Shown here: piece by piece, positions 22,701-34,662 of the stretch
Position numbering within the stretch: the stretch's first letter is position 1
How the letters are laid out: each line of letters starts with the position of its first letter
Assembly (NCBI RefSeq): GCF_028640845.1
Contig: NC_080541.1
Coordinates: 177,360,502 to 177,424,501 of the forward strand
Direction of reading: 5' to 3'
Length of the DNA: 64,000 bases
Source: Ahaetulla prasina
Lineage: Eukaryota > Chordata > Lepidosauria > Squamata > Colubridae
The notes under the pieces: generated by a model
What the model saw: the letters and a program-made list of their open reading frames with translations, nothing else
What the model was told of the DNA's origin: nothing
Database searches by the model: none
Position numbers and translations under genes: made by a program

Positions 22701-25075
22701 TGCATTTCAACAGCAGCAAGGCAGGAAGCAGAAACAGGTGCCCAAAGGGCCTTACAAAACATGTTATCTTGGAGAAACATACTCTACGGGGCATCTTCTA
22801 TAGCTGGGCAGCCCCCAAACAAAACTAGCTGGACTTTGGATATTCACATATTCTGACACACACCAAAAGAGGGGAGGGGACAATTTCTCCTTTACCTCAT
22901 CTGCAAACATTATTCTAAACACAAAGCCCTCTTCTAGACTAATAAAGCATAATTAATGAAGTGCAAGCAAATATGGCTACTGCTTAAATGCAATTACCAG
23001 CAGCAGCAACTGAAGTGCTTAAATTAATGGAGCTTGTGGGGCATTTACTTCATACCTCAAACTGTTTAAGGGACAAAGCTACCATGTTTTCCTGAAAATA
23101 AGACCCTGGCTTATATTTTTTGAACCCAGAAATAAGTGCTTGGCCTTATTTCCGGGGATGTCTTATGATTTTGAAGTGGGTGGAGCAAGACGGGGTTCCT
23201 CTTGCCATCTTACCCGATTTCCAGCTCTGTCTCTCTAACCCTAACCAGAGGAAATGGCGGGACCGGCTGTGCATGCGTTTAAATATTTTTGGGGAGGGCT
23301 TATCTTTGTGGGGGTAGCTTATTTTAGCGCTTGCACTCAAAAGCCCGATTGGGCTTATTATCAGGGGATGGCTTATTTTAGGGGAAACAGTATCAGGATT
23401 TTGATATGTTTAAAACAGAACCAGATGTCACATCAAGAAACGGGGTCTTATTTTTTTATGTTTGCAATCTATTTCTTGCCACTGTTCTGCTAGAATAGGC
23501 TTGTTACAATGCTTTCTCTCTTCCCACCCCTTTCATCTTCACCATACACACGGTAGTGTTCTGGATGACCGCATATCATTCTGCTTGCCCCACCTTAAAA
23601 AAGCAAAGGGTACCACTGCAGAACATGCATAAAAGATGGGAAGAAAAACAACAGCAAATATGGACTATCTTTAGTTGAATAAAGCTTAAAAAATAGGGGG
23701 TATTTATCTTGGAACAAAAGATTAGTAATGTGGGAGAGATTTATGAGATTGTGAGTGATAAGAGCACGAACAATTAGAAAAAAAACCTCACAAAAACTTG
23801 AAGTTACCTATTAAAGATGAAAGTTACACATTTATATACTTAAGTCAATTTAAAACATTTTTTCAAAAATGCATAGCAAATACCCGCATTAGAATGTTAT
23901 GATACAACATGTACAAATTATTTTTAAAATTAGGGTATATTAACACATGAGGAACTGAACAATAAATGGGCACTATACCCCAAAGCATATTCTTTTGAGT
24001 AGTGTTTGCTATTCATGAGGACAAACACTTTTTCAACCTGAAATAGAAATACAGGCTCTTTCCAATGTACTCTTTGCAGTTCTGTAGTATTTTTGTGACA
24101 CAAAGTGGCATTCTCCTTTCAGTATTAATTCAGCAAAGCTTAGAATATATGGTTGCATGCATTGCTTTCCCTCCACATATATCCTCCCACCTTTATTTAG
24201 CTGTTCCCTGAATATTCCCTATCTCTATTGCCTTACTCAAATGTATTTGACTAAAGAAATGAGTGCACCACAATCCTGTGGTTGGCATGGAAACGTAATG
24301 TATTCTGTACTCATTACAAGAGATGCTATCTTCTGAAGAACTCTGTGCCCAGGATCTCCAATTGAGGTCCACGTTTTGCAAGGATATTCTGAAACATAGG
24401 TGTCTCCCATTCAGAGGCCTTAAGGCAAATAAATCCTTTTTACACATTCAAACTGTGCACGAAAGTCAGAATTTAATATGGCTATAATTTTTGGGTGCCA
24501 GACACAGCAGAAGACATCTGCAGAATGACTTATACATGGAGATTGCTTCTCTCTACCACAAATTTCCATCTATATATTATATATAACTGATATACACTAT
24601 CCTACTCTGGTGAAATGCTTCTCAGTGTATGTGGTCAATTATGCCAAAAGTATGTGATTTGCTATTGTACTCTCCTTGATATGCTTTTGAATTTCACAAG
24701 GAGTGAGATGAACTCATGCCATTAATTCCCCCAATTATTCATGTTGTGATTTTATAAATAAGAATCTTACCCTGGCCCTTCCAATTATGAATTAGACATA
24801 GCATAGGTGACAAATTAATCTCATAAAACTACTTATAAATAATTCACTTAAGAACTAGATGGAAAGTGAAATTCCATTATGGACATGTTGGTACCCTACA
24901 ATATTCCCTCCTTTTTTCTGCAATGTTGTACAATGATTTCCCCAAGATTTGCCATTAGAGTCCTACTGTATAAAGCTACTAATATTCTTTGGTAGCACTG
25001 CATTCCCAGTATCAACATGGATAACAACTCCCTGAAACTCTTACAGTCAGTGGGAGAGACTAAGTTTGTCCATAC
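19768..25075 (-). other. PTPRF: PTPRF intron within D1
   Basis: A 5.3-kb intron. One inverted-end repeat is recognised (23080-23400). The rest (19770-23079 and 23401-25075) has only short, signature-free frames such as 21542-21859 plus and 22504-22794 minus, and no recognisable repeat. Confidence 0.7.
23080..23400. mobile_element. interspersed element with 'gaaaataagac' inverted ends
   Basis: Left end ccatgttttcctgaaaataa followed by gaccctggctta; right end ggcttattttaggggaaacag, whose reverse complement CTGTTTCCCCTAAAATAAGCC mirrors the left. Internal blocks are ggcttatttccggggatgtctta and gggggtagcttatttt. This is an amniote-wide repeat type of uncertain superfamily, probably a DNA transposon relic. 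Confidence 0.55.
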
Positions 25076-25251
25076 CCGAGACTTTTCCTCCAGTCGTGTC
25101 ATCATGACGATTGTTGCTGTACGCTGCTCCCATACCATTCGCCAGAAGTCACTGAGTGTCTCAGGCAGTGGCCCCTGTGTAGCAATGTAAGCGTTCTGTT
25201 TGCGGTAGCCATCAATGTAATTTGCATTGATGTAGTCACTTCCAGGGACCC
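25076..25251 (-). CDS. PTPRF: PTPRF exon: D1 [13 protein letters not shown]
   Basis: The 176-bp exon completes a split Gly codon (G|GG) and encodes [58 protein letters not shown]. It has the classical PTP motifs [19 protein letters not shown] and DFWRMVWEQ of D1. The acceptor is TTTTTCTGTCATGCAG and the donor CGG|GTATGG. Human LAR differs here by PETMGDF and TATVVMM only. Confidence 0.97.
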
Positions 25252-26751
25252 CTGCATGACAGAAAAAGGGCAGGAATGTGTAAGAAAAGGGACAGCCAGA
25301 ATCCTGAGCCATTCAGAGAGAGGATAAAGATTATAAGGATGCTGGTGCTAACATTTGATTTTAATTTTATTTGTGGTATTTTGATATTGGTATATTATTT
25401 TACAGGACTCCTATAAGAGTGCAGCGGTTTATAAATGCAGTAAATAAGTAAGTAGCTCTTGACAGAATGCAAATTAAAGAGGAATACATTTTAATAGACA
25501 CTTAAACATTATACAAGAAGGAAATAGCGTGGAATAGGACATATATCCTCAATCATTCTGGAGGCAATCATGGCCAAAGAAAGATTTATGCCATTATTTT
25601 TGTGCCTTGTTAATGAAACAGCATAAAATCAAAGATTAGTTATTAGATATTAGGACAGCTGTGCAACCTATATAGCTATTTATTCATTTCTTCTAGATGG
25701 ATTTCTAGAAATATTGTTTTTTTTTTATTGAAAGAGTTTTAAAAAACAAAAACATTTTTCCCCCTTTTTCCCCCCTCCCTCCCCAAAAAAACCCCTTCCC
25801 CCCTCCCTCCCCCCCCCCCGGCTTCCCGGGTCAATCACAAGGTATTGTTATACATAATAACAGCTTTTTCAAATAAAGGGAGTTAGTTTTGGAAGATCAA
25901 TTTTGTAAACTGACATTTGTTTTGGAATTACTGGCTTTAAAGATAAAACAATTAGGACATTTATTAGAAGTATAAAGTAACCTAGTGAGTCACATTTCTT
26001 TCCTTTCCCCAAACCAGTTATTGTTTTGTCAGATACAATATTACAACAGATTGAATGAATCAAATCATTTGGGACTTGAGTGGTATAAATTTAATAAATT
26101 TGATAGAAAAATATACATTGGAAGACTTTAATTCCTGTTCTTACATAAATTCACGATAGCGAAAATATGACAAGGAGTTACAGTATTTGGAAAACCATAG
26201 CGTTGCTCAGACTTCTAGTTATGGCAATAGGAATGGCGTCTACTTATTCTCTCATATACTAGAAGTGGTTAAGAAAGCAATACATACTCTGAAAAATGCA
26301 CTTTTTAGATTGACAGGATAATGTCCATTGAAACTACATATATACTTTGATCAATTCAATAGTAAACAATCTTTGGATCAAAGACCTATACTTTAACATA
26401 CTGTGCTATAAAATAACACAAGTATTGGACAATGTAAGAGAAAAGAACAGTATATACACACTTTCTTTCAGCCTGATGTAAATTTTTCAGGTATAAGTCT
26501 GATGTTGAGTTTTGAGAAATGTGATTAGTAATCTTCAAAAAGTATGGGCTATGGAATACTAGTGTCCACTCATTCAGCTGCATCAGCTGATCAACCTAGA
26601 TTCTTGACAGTGTTGCAGATGTATTGCTGTCTTATCTTTTGTAGTCAAAGCTGGGCAGATTATAACTGATTCCACACTACATTGCAGAAACTTCAAAACC
26701 TCATGTCTGATGCTGCAGTTTATTAGTGAAAGTAGCTGTTAATAATCTTAC
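25252..26751 (-). other. PTPRF: PTPRF intron within D1
   Basis: A 1.5-kb intron. It contains a probable L1-type 3' end with poly-pyrimidine/homopolymer runs (25717-26080). Nothing else is recognised. Confidence 0.7.
25717..26080 (-). mobile_element. probable L1-type LINE 3' fragment
   Basis: At 25717 the plus strand begins with a run of T, then attgaaagagttttaaaaaac, then C-rich stretches (25760-25820). Read on the minus strand this is G-rich sequence followed by a poly(A)-like tail, the usual layout of reptile L1 3' UTRs. No coding remnant is convincing, so the family call is tentative. Confidence 0.45.
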
Positions 26752-26875
26752 CATCAATGGAGGTCAAGATGACCCGAGAGTGATCATAGGCAATCACATT
26801 TGCATAGCGATTCTTTGGTTTGTTCACTTCCAAGTTGGAGTTCTCCCAGGTGAACTGCTGCCCAGGATCAATGGA
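26752..26875 (-). CDS. PTPRF: PTPRF exon: D1 KNRYANV phosphotyrosine-recognition loop
   Basis: A 124-bp exon: [41 protein letters not shown]+G. KNRYANV is the loop whose Tyr stacks on phosphotyrosine, confirming D1 as the catalytic domain. It starts in phase 0 (after GAG of the wedge exon) with acceptor ATCTTGTAG and ends in phase 1, GATG|GTAAGA. It lies between a 15-kb upstream intron and the rest of D1. Residue-for-residue it matches mammalian LAR. Confidence 0.97.
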
Positions 26876-26926
26876 CTACAAGATAAATGATAAAACAATG
26901 GAAGAATAAGTGTCCTTTCTCCTCCC

Positions 26927-26929
<3 letters not shown>

Positions 26930-27016
<87 letters not shown>
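26930..27016. repeat. (CT)n(CA)n compound microsatellite near a splice acceptor
   Basis: A pure CT run at 26930-26972 is followed by CA at 26977-27016. On the transcript strand this is (TG)n(AG)n ending about 55 bases upstream of the D1 exon acceptor (26876-26878). Open frames across it are low-complexity artefacts. Confidence 0.97.
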
Positions 27017-27017
<1 letters not shown>

Positions 27018-27271
27018 CATATTTATTACCTTTCCAACCCTTACACAGTTTTTCAATGTTGAAACAGTATAGAATAATACACTGAGTAAACATAATTTCG
27101 TATGAGTTATCTAATTGATGATTAGAGAATTTACTTGCTGGGTGGGACATTCAATCTTGTTACCACTTCCATTTATGCTACAGACAATACCCAACAGTAA
27201 TTTTAAGAACAGGCCCTTTGCCAGTTAAATACAACAATGTTTCTGTCACATGAATTCTCCATCATCTAAAC

Positions 27272-28878
27272 CAGTGGTAGTCAACCTGGTCCCTACCGCC
27301 CACTAGTGGGCATTTCAGATTTCATGGTGGCCGGTAGGGGTTTTGTCCGATACTGAAGCACTTTCCTTTTTTTTAATTTAACTGACTTTAAAAAAAAAAT
27401 TCATAGCATTATTTAAAAACATTTTCATTATGTTTTCATAAAATTCCCTGTGACAATTTAAATTTCTGAAAATATACTATTTGTATTGCATAAGTTAGTT
27501 TGTTTTACGTAAGTGAAACTAAATGGCGCTATAGTGCAACTTTATTTATTTATTTATTTATTTTATTTAATTTTTATACCGCCCTTCTCCCGAAGGACTC
27601 AGGGCGGTGTACAGGCATAATAAAACCGACAATATAATATACAAGTTTAAAATACAATTTAAAAAAACTTATTTAAATTAGCCCAATGAATTAAAATTTA
27701 CCATACTAAAACCCCGTTTAAAATTAATAAATTTAACATTAAAATCCCAATTTAAGCCAGCCCCGCGCGAATAAAAAGATGGGTCTTGAGTTCGCGACGA
27801 AATGTCCGAAGGTCAGGTATTTGGCGTAAACCTGGGGGAAGCTCGTTCCAGAGTGTGGGAGCCCCCACAGAGAAGGCCCTTCCCCTGGGGGCCGCCAGCC
27901 GACATTGTTTGGCGGACGGCACCCTGAGAAGTCCTTCTCTATGGGAGCGTACGGGTCTGTGGGAGGCGTGTGGTAACAGCAGGCGGTCCCATAAGTACCC
28001 AGGTCCTAAGCCATGGAGCGCTTTAAAGGTCATAACCAACACCTTAAAGTACACCCGGAAGGCCACAGGCAGCCAGTGCAGGCTACGCAGGAGCGGTGTT
28101 ACATGGGAGCTACGCGTAGCTCCCTCTATAACCCGCGCAGCTGCATTCTGGACTAACTGAAGCCTCCGAGCGCACTTCAAGGGGAGCCCCATGTAGAGAG
28201 CATTACAGTAATCCAAGCGAGAGGTAACGAGTGCATGAGTGACTGTGCATAAGGCATCCCGATCAAGGAAGGGGCGCAACTGCCGAACCAGGCGAACCTG
28301 GTGGAAGGCCCTCCTGGAGACGGCCGTCAAATGATCTTCAAACGACAGCCGATCGTCCAGGAGGACACCCAAGTTGCGCACCCTATCCTTTGGGGCCAGT
28401 AACTCGCCTCCAACAGCCAGCTGCGGCTGCAGCTGACTGTATCGGGGTGCCGGCATCCACAGCCACTCCATCTTGGAGGGATTAAGCTTGAGCCTGTTTC
28501 TCCCCATCCAGACCCGTACAGCCTCCAAACACCGGGACAGCACTTCAACAACTTCATTGGGGTGGTCCGGGGTGGAAAAGTACAGCTGGGTGTCATCAGC
28601 GTACTGCTGGTATCTCACCCCGAAACCACTGATGATCTCACCCAACTGCAAACAAAAGAGCCTCATCCCAGAATAGCTCATGCATCTCCCCCCACACCAC
28701 CCTGCTGTAACAGAGCTGGTAGCCGGCGCCCCCCCCAACCCAATCCATGATGTGCGAGAGGCATGCGCAGACGACAATACACGGCGCATTACTGTGGAAC
28801 CGGTGGGCGTTTAGAAAATTTTACTACTAACAGAGATACAAAAGTGAGTGGTAGGTATAAAAAGGTTAACTACCCCTG
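27272..28878. mobile_element. hAT-like element with exact 8-bp duplication, split by a LINE
   Basis: Left end CAGTGGTAGTCAACCTGG; right end GGTTAACTACCCCTG (reverse complement CAGGGGTAGTTAACC). The 8-mer atctaaac flanks both sides exactly (27264-27271 and 28879-28886). The left arm has gcccactagtgggcattt and a T-rich stretch; the right arm has ggcatgcgcag and accggtgggcg. A LINE at about 27541-28745 lies between the arms, so the original hAT was about 400 bp. Confidence 0.85.
27541..28745 (-). mobile_element. L2/CR1-group LINE, 3' part with near-intact RT frame
   Basis: A minus-strand frame (28789-27752; its start codon lies in host sequence) encodes the RT palm end and thumb: YQQYADDTQLYFS (catalytic YADD), a LKLNPSKMEWLW block, RNLGVLLDDRLSFEDHL, SRLDYCNALYMGLP, RRLQLVQNAAARVI, LRSLHWLPVAFRVYFKV, FKALHGLGPGYL and the tail HPLWNELPPGL-like APTLWNELPPGL. 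The 3' end (plus 27541-27620) is (TTTA)n then tttataccgcccttctcccg. It is 5'-truncated with a long uninterrupted frame, so relatively young. Confidence 0.85.
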
Positions 28879-31800
28879 ATCTAAACCCTGAAACACGGAT
28901 GTGGCATGAATTGCTGAATACTGTCTTATATCAGTAAATTTTCATATAAAATATACCTGAAAATATAGTACAATTAGCAATTTTTGATGCCTAAAGGCTA
29001 ATTTTCTAAATATCTTTTTTTAAAAAAGAGAGTTAAGAGTAGATGCTCATATGCACACAGGCCACACACACACATAGATATTCACACCAAGAATCTCTCA
29101 GGAATGAAATGAGGATGTGATGATTGAATTTAGGAATACAGATCAGTGGACACAAAAATGGATTTTTTTGTGTGTATATGTATTTATGCATACATGGAAA
29201 ACGAACTGCTCCCTTGCCACCTGTCTCATAGCTATACCTAACTTGGCATGGCAAAAATTCAATATTCATCCTGGAATAAGCATCTTGGAATGTACTATTG
29301 AATGGGTAAATCATCTCTCCCAACTGCTATTCTTTCCCCACAAATCATTTCTCGCAATACTTGCCAGCAAAGAAACGGCAATCTTGGTCCTTAGATCAAT
29401 ATTTGCTGTTCAACATTTATACCAGAACCAAATCCCTCATTTGCTTACCTCAGCTACTATAAAAGAGAAGTATCAGTCATTTTTCCAATAAGCCAGATGA
29501 TTATATTCCAGGAAACAGCAAAGAAATGATAGCAGAAATGCTAAGGTAGAACCCCAAATAACAAAATCAACTACCGTAGTCTACATTTAGGTTATTTCCA
29601 GTATATTGAGGGAGGTCCATGGGTTTTGTACAATTCCCCAGCACCATCTGTAGTCCTTCAACACTGCATGTCCAAATTTGACAGCAAAGTAGCAGTGCAA
29701 TTCTTTGGGTTCCCTTGCTTAAAGAAAGAAAGGGAGCTTTCTGTGAGATTTCTGCTTCCATTTCCATTTTACAAAGTCTAAGTCTCTGACCAATTCTAAA
29801 GTCTTTAAAGATAGAAATAGGGGTAAATCTCTTCTTTAAAGGCCTGATGTTTCCTTAACATACACCACACGAAGGTTTAGAAGTCCCTTGAAAGCCGAGC
29901 TTTATTAACAAACAGCACACGTATTGGTATCAACAGAAGGAATGATGGCCAAGTTCAAGATATTAAAGATGCCTTTCTGGAAAAATTGAACATTTCCACA
30001 TGAATTGTAAAGGATTTCCATTTCAAGAAACAGCAATTGAACATATAAAAGGGATTTTCACAACTTCAGCAGGAAGGATAGGACATCATAACGTGGCTAA
30101 TAAACGGTTTGGGAAATGCAAGAGGAAAATAAACTATTATCAGCATAATAAGCAGGCAGTGCAAAGTGACAGACCAATTTTTATAGCTGACTGTAGTCGT
30201 ATTAAGCATATCTCCCAACTGACAGAGGCAGCTCCAGGGGTGGTTCTATATAAAACTTTTATAGAAAAAGATGTATTTCATCCATGGAATTTTATGAAGG
30301 ATCAACCAGGTCATCCTTCCATACTCAGCCAATATTTCCCTGTTGTCTCTTTCTAACTCTTCTAATCCTCAAAGGGGGAAGGAGAAGGAGTACAGTAACA
30401 ATGCATTTTTTCAGCCAACATGATGAGAAAATAAAGAGCCACGATGAGGTTAAATGACGCTGCGGCAAAAATGGATTTATTGGAGAAATATCTCCTAGCC
30501 CTAATATAGTGAGATTGTGAATCTGACCATGAAAAATCGTAGTTATTTATATTACTTACACACCTATCATGCTATTCGTTTTCATGGTAATCAACATTAT
30601 GTGAAGTACAGATCTCTTGAATTTTTGCCCATGCCATTTTTAATTTATAACAAAACGGCAGTGTTTGACATCACTACAGAAAGCAGCAAACCTCTTACTC
30701 CAAAGTTACTTGGGGCTGTTCATCTTATGCTTAGGTAGCTTTGCATTGTCCCTTTTATTCCATAAAAGGAATCTATCTGGGTTCCTTATAAAAGGAAGTT
30801 CCCAATTTGCAATAAATCTATGACAGAAAGCTTTTGCTCTTGGACAGGTATTTCACACCTCCAAATTAGCGCAAAAAATGGAGGCCTTCTGAAATCTGAC
30901 ATTATAAAGAATGATGGATAGTTTAAAATAAACTAATAAACACAATTATGTCTCAAACTACATTTCAGTAGTTGTGATATACTATATAATATGCTCAATT
31001 TCAGAACTTTTGTTATTTCATCTCATTTCCTAGATATCAAAAAACTTCTGCAGACACGTAACTTTGTCTCAATAGAAAATACCTGGTATAACTGAATTTC
31101 ATTATTTTCAAGTATATAAGAAGTGAAAACATCCCTCAGAGCCATTTCACAGGCCTTTTTCAAACCCAGAAAGGTAAAAAGAAAGGGAAAGGTGGCACAA
31201 ATCATCCATCCATTCCTAATTCCCAGCAATGCCATTACAGCAATTGTCTTGCTGTACAGAAAGTGTAAAATCCTTGACTATGCTGTCATTAACAAGCCCA
31301 TAAGAAGGCAAACAGGTGACAAAGGCAGGAGAAGGAATCCACCTGGCTGCGAAGAGGTGCTAATTAAATACGCCAGCAAATGAGTGACTCATTTAGTAGT
31401 GAAATGATTTAAACTCTGATGAATTAATGTGCACCTGTTTTCCCCTTAACACAAACAAATGAGTAAATAAGCCAGAGAAGGAGGGGTGCTTAGAATGCAC
31501 CTGAAAACCATTATATGCTTCTTTTACAGATGGGCCACACCAAGTAACTCCCCACCCACCAAACTACCTTTTGTTTGGTGGAATATTCAAATTTTTCTGA
31601 ACATTTGAACACACAATCCCTTAAACTTTCATCCCCATGATTTTAACATGTCCAACATGTCACTGAATGACAGCAGCTCTTTGTCAACTCAACCGCTGAC
31701 CAATATGCAACCATGAAACTGCTCAAATGAGGAGTCAATCACAGGACATTATTCCTACAACCACAAGGAAACAGCTGCTACTGAAGCAGTCATGTTTTTG

Positions 31801-33109
31801 GCAATTTGTATATAATTGAATAAATGTACATACACTGGGGGAATGAATCCAGACACCTGCATGCAAAATGCAACTGAGGATTTCACAACCCCAAATGCTC
31901 TTTGTCATAAAAGCTTGTTGCTATTGGTCTATTTTCCCATCAACTTTCCCAGATGAGATCTGCCTGTCCGCTGTGGACTGAAGTGCAGGTCCTGTATGCA
32001 AAGCAGAAAGAAAAGAGGGGTGGAATAACAGACTTGTACTCTGGTAATACAGAACTGCTCTCCGATGTGCTGAATTCTTAAAGTGACAAGCAGCATCTGA
32101 GGGAGCTCTAAGAAATGCCAGAGACCTTGTTCTGCTGTCAAAAGGGGTCTAAGAAAAGTCTGGAAGGGGAGGTCGGAGGCTGCTTGGGCAGAAGGTAGAG
32201 ACCACATTTCTCTTTCTCTAAATGTCACCAGAAAACTATGTATTTTCACCTTGCCAGAGCTCTGAAGGGCTCCTAATGCTGTGGCAGATGGTTGCAAGGG
32301 AAGGGTTAGAAAATAATACAGGGCAGATTCACAGGAGCATTTGATAGTGTTATATGAACATTCAAGAGGTAATTATAAACATGTTGTCTCAGCAGGTGGT
32401 TGGGAAGTGGAACATGTAGGGCTTCCTATTGCCTTCACCCCGTTATCTCAGAAAGAATGAAGCACGCAGGACATACTGGGAGTTACAATTAGCTTCCACT
32501 CTAATGGTACAGAAAAAGGGAAGAGGTTGCTCAGAAATATCCTAAATTATTTTCCCTCCTGTTCCATGGTGGCAGGAAATTAGAACTAGCAACAGAAGCA
32601 GCAATTTTCAGGAATTCATCCAGTGCAAGCAGTGCTCTTTGATAGACAAAAGACTGCTGGGATTTGGTTCAAAAATTCTTATGACAATGTATGCGCATTC
32701 CATTACATAGGAATATATAATACTACAGAGATTGCCCGTGTCTGTGTATATTTATAAGCAGATTGTACCTGCATTTAATGAATATCATTTGGTGTCTCAG
32801 AGTAAGGGTATATAAAGAAAACATTCAAATCTAAGCCCAGGGCACTTTCTCTATTTCCATAGGGAGGAAGTGCAGCTATTTGGAATTTTGACATCATATT
32901 GTAGTATTCTCAAGAAAGGGCTACTGTTGTGGGCACTATGAAAATACCCAATTGCTAGGCATTAACTTGAGAAAGATGCTTTTTGCTACAGCCTCTATTT
33001 ATTCTTCCTACACTCAGGATCCATTTCTTCATCTAAACCAGCTGTAGCTGCCCACCATTCTCATTTTCTAAGATTTTCTACACCATGTGGAACACAGAGG
33101 TGTGCTTTT

Positions 33110-33560
33110 CTATGTATTTAGTTAATTTATACCATACATGTCTGCTCTGGCAAGTGGTCAAGGTGACTAACAAAAATTAAAACTAACATTTTAACATAAC
33201 GATTTAAAACATTTCAATTAGAATAAATTGAATAAATTCAAAAATCATCAGTTTCAAACAGTTGAAAGCCTAGCCACAAAGATCATCTTTACAGATTTCC
33301 TACATAACTAAGGGAGGGGCAACATAATTCCAGTGCCTGCATTTGGTAACTTTGGATCAACAAAGATTGTCTTTTGTCTCATTCAAGAAAAAAGTGTTTA
33401 TGATAATCAGGGCGGGCTGGAAAGGCTTCCTCTGCTGTTCTTATCAGGACAAGTTTAGAGATTCCTAGATAGTCAGATTTTAAGTTGTTTAGGGCTTTAT
33501 GGTCAACATCAACATTTGCATTGTATATGGTAAGCAAATGGTAGCCAGTGCTGATCTTTT
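33110..33560 (-). mobile_element. degenerate L2-like LINE 3' fragment
   Basis: On the minus strand, frames with shifts recall the L2 thumb/tail: a CACTGGCTACC (HWLP-like) start, an 'IKALNNLKSDYLGI'-like block near 33490, then AT-rich 3' sequence. Strongly decayed. Confidence 0.5.
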
Positions 33561-34345
33561 CTATTTTTTTCTTTCAGTCTTGTTCCACATTTACTGACGT
33601 ATAGTTGCCAATACAGTACTTATTTCCTTTTCTGCAACTCTCACACTGTTCAATGTCTGCATAATGTACTTTCTATTGCATAGCTGTCCTATTCCTTGTG
33701 TGGTATCTTACTTTCAAGCAACTCACTTTCTAGTATATACTCTGTTTAGTCTTTCAATCACATTTGTAAAGGGTTTCAATACAATTTTTCATCTGCCTTT
33801 AACTCACTTGCCTCTATTGGATCTCTTCTATTATTTATTCTTAAGATCTACTTACTTATACATTTTCTTGTTATTTTTCTGATCTTAAAAATATTTTCCT
33901 TTTGTTAAAATTTTCTTTTTGTTTGAGGTGCTTCTCATTCTTTCTTGTTTGACCCTGAAAGTCTGCTTTCAGTTGTTGAAACATCTTTTTTGCTGCTTAA
34001 AGCTTTTATTTTTTAATTTCTGTTGGGCTAACGTGACAGTTTGTGCTGAAAGCCACTAAGATTTATCTTAAATTTTAATCCTCTGCTTCAGTTCTCCATA
34101 GTGAAGACATTCCAAACTTTCTTCCCATAGTACTCACGGATCTCCTTTAAATGTACAGAATCTTTCGTTATATGGATAGCATGTATGTTTTCCAGGTGAA
34201 AGTTTGTGGACTAACAATTGTAGAAATTTAATTTGTATATTAGTTCTTAATGATGGAATTTTATTTATTGTTTAAGGTATTTTTACTTATATGAATTACC
34301 CAGCGTTTGTATAAATTAAGCAGGATACATGTAAGATTTTAAAAG

Positions 34346-34662
34346 TTTAAAGTTTTTGCCTATCCAAGTCACAATGCTTATCTCGGATTCTTAGCTGAAG
34401 GAGCCTGTATTGTCCAAGAGATGTTTCTGTCATCTGTTTCTGTGGCCAGCATGAAAATACAGAATGCAGTAACCTTTCCCGCCAAAGCGGTACCTATTTA
34501 TCTACTTATATTTGCATGCTTTCAAACTGCTAGGTTGACAGGAGCTGGGGGCGAATAACGGGAACTCATCCCATCACATGGAGCCTGGGTCTCGAACCTG
34601 GGCTATCAGCTTTCCAGATGATAGTCTCAGCATCTTTAATTGCTGAGCTCTTGTGTCCCCAT
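34346..34662 (-). mobile_element. Sauria-type tRNA SINE
   Basis: The minus strand reads a tRNA-like head with AGCTCAGCAATTAAAGATGC (A-box area) and B box CAGGTTCGAGACCCAGG. It continues with the family body: GAGTTCCCGTTATTCGCCC, CAACCTAGCAGTTTGAAAGC, AGTAGATAAATAGGTACCGC and a diverged 3' end. Relatives are at 46336-46682 and 49325-49545. Confidence 0.8.

Noticed and set aside
26868..27072. Cys-Val and Ser-Leu repeat peptides on both strands
   Set aside because: Translations of the (CT)n(CA)n microsatellite; low-complexity artefacts.
33664..34100. T-rich block with a hydrophobic 72-codon frame, possible membrane protein or BovB relic
   Set aside because: Hydrophobicity follows from T-rich composition; no RT motif could be found to support BovB.
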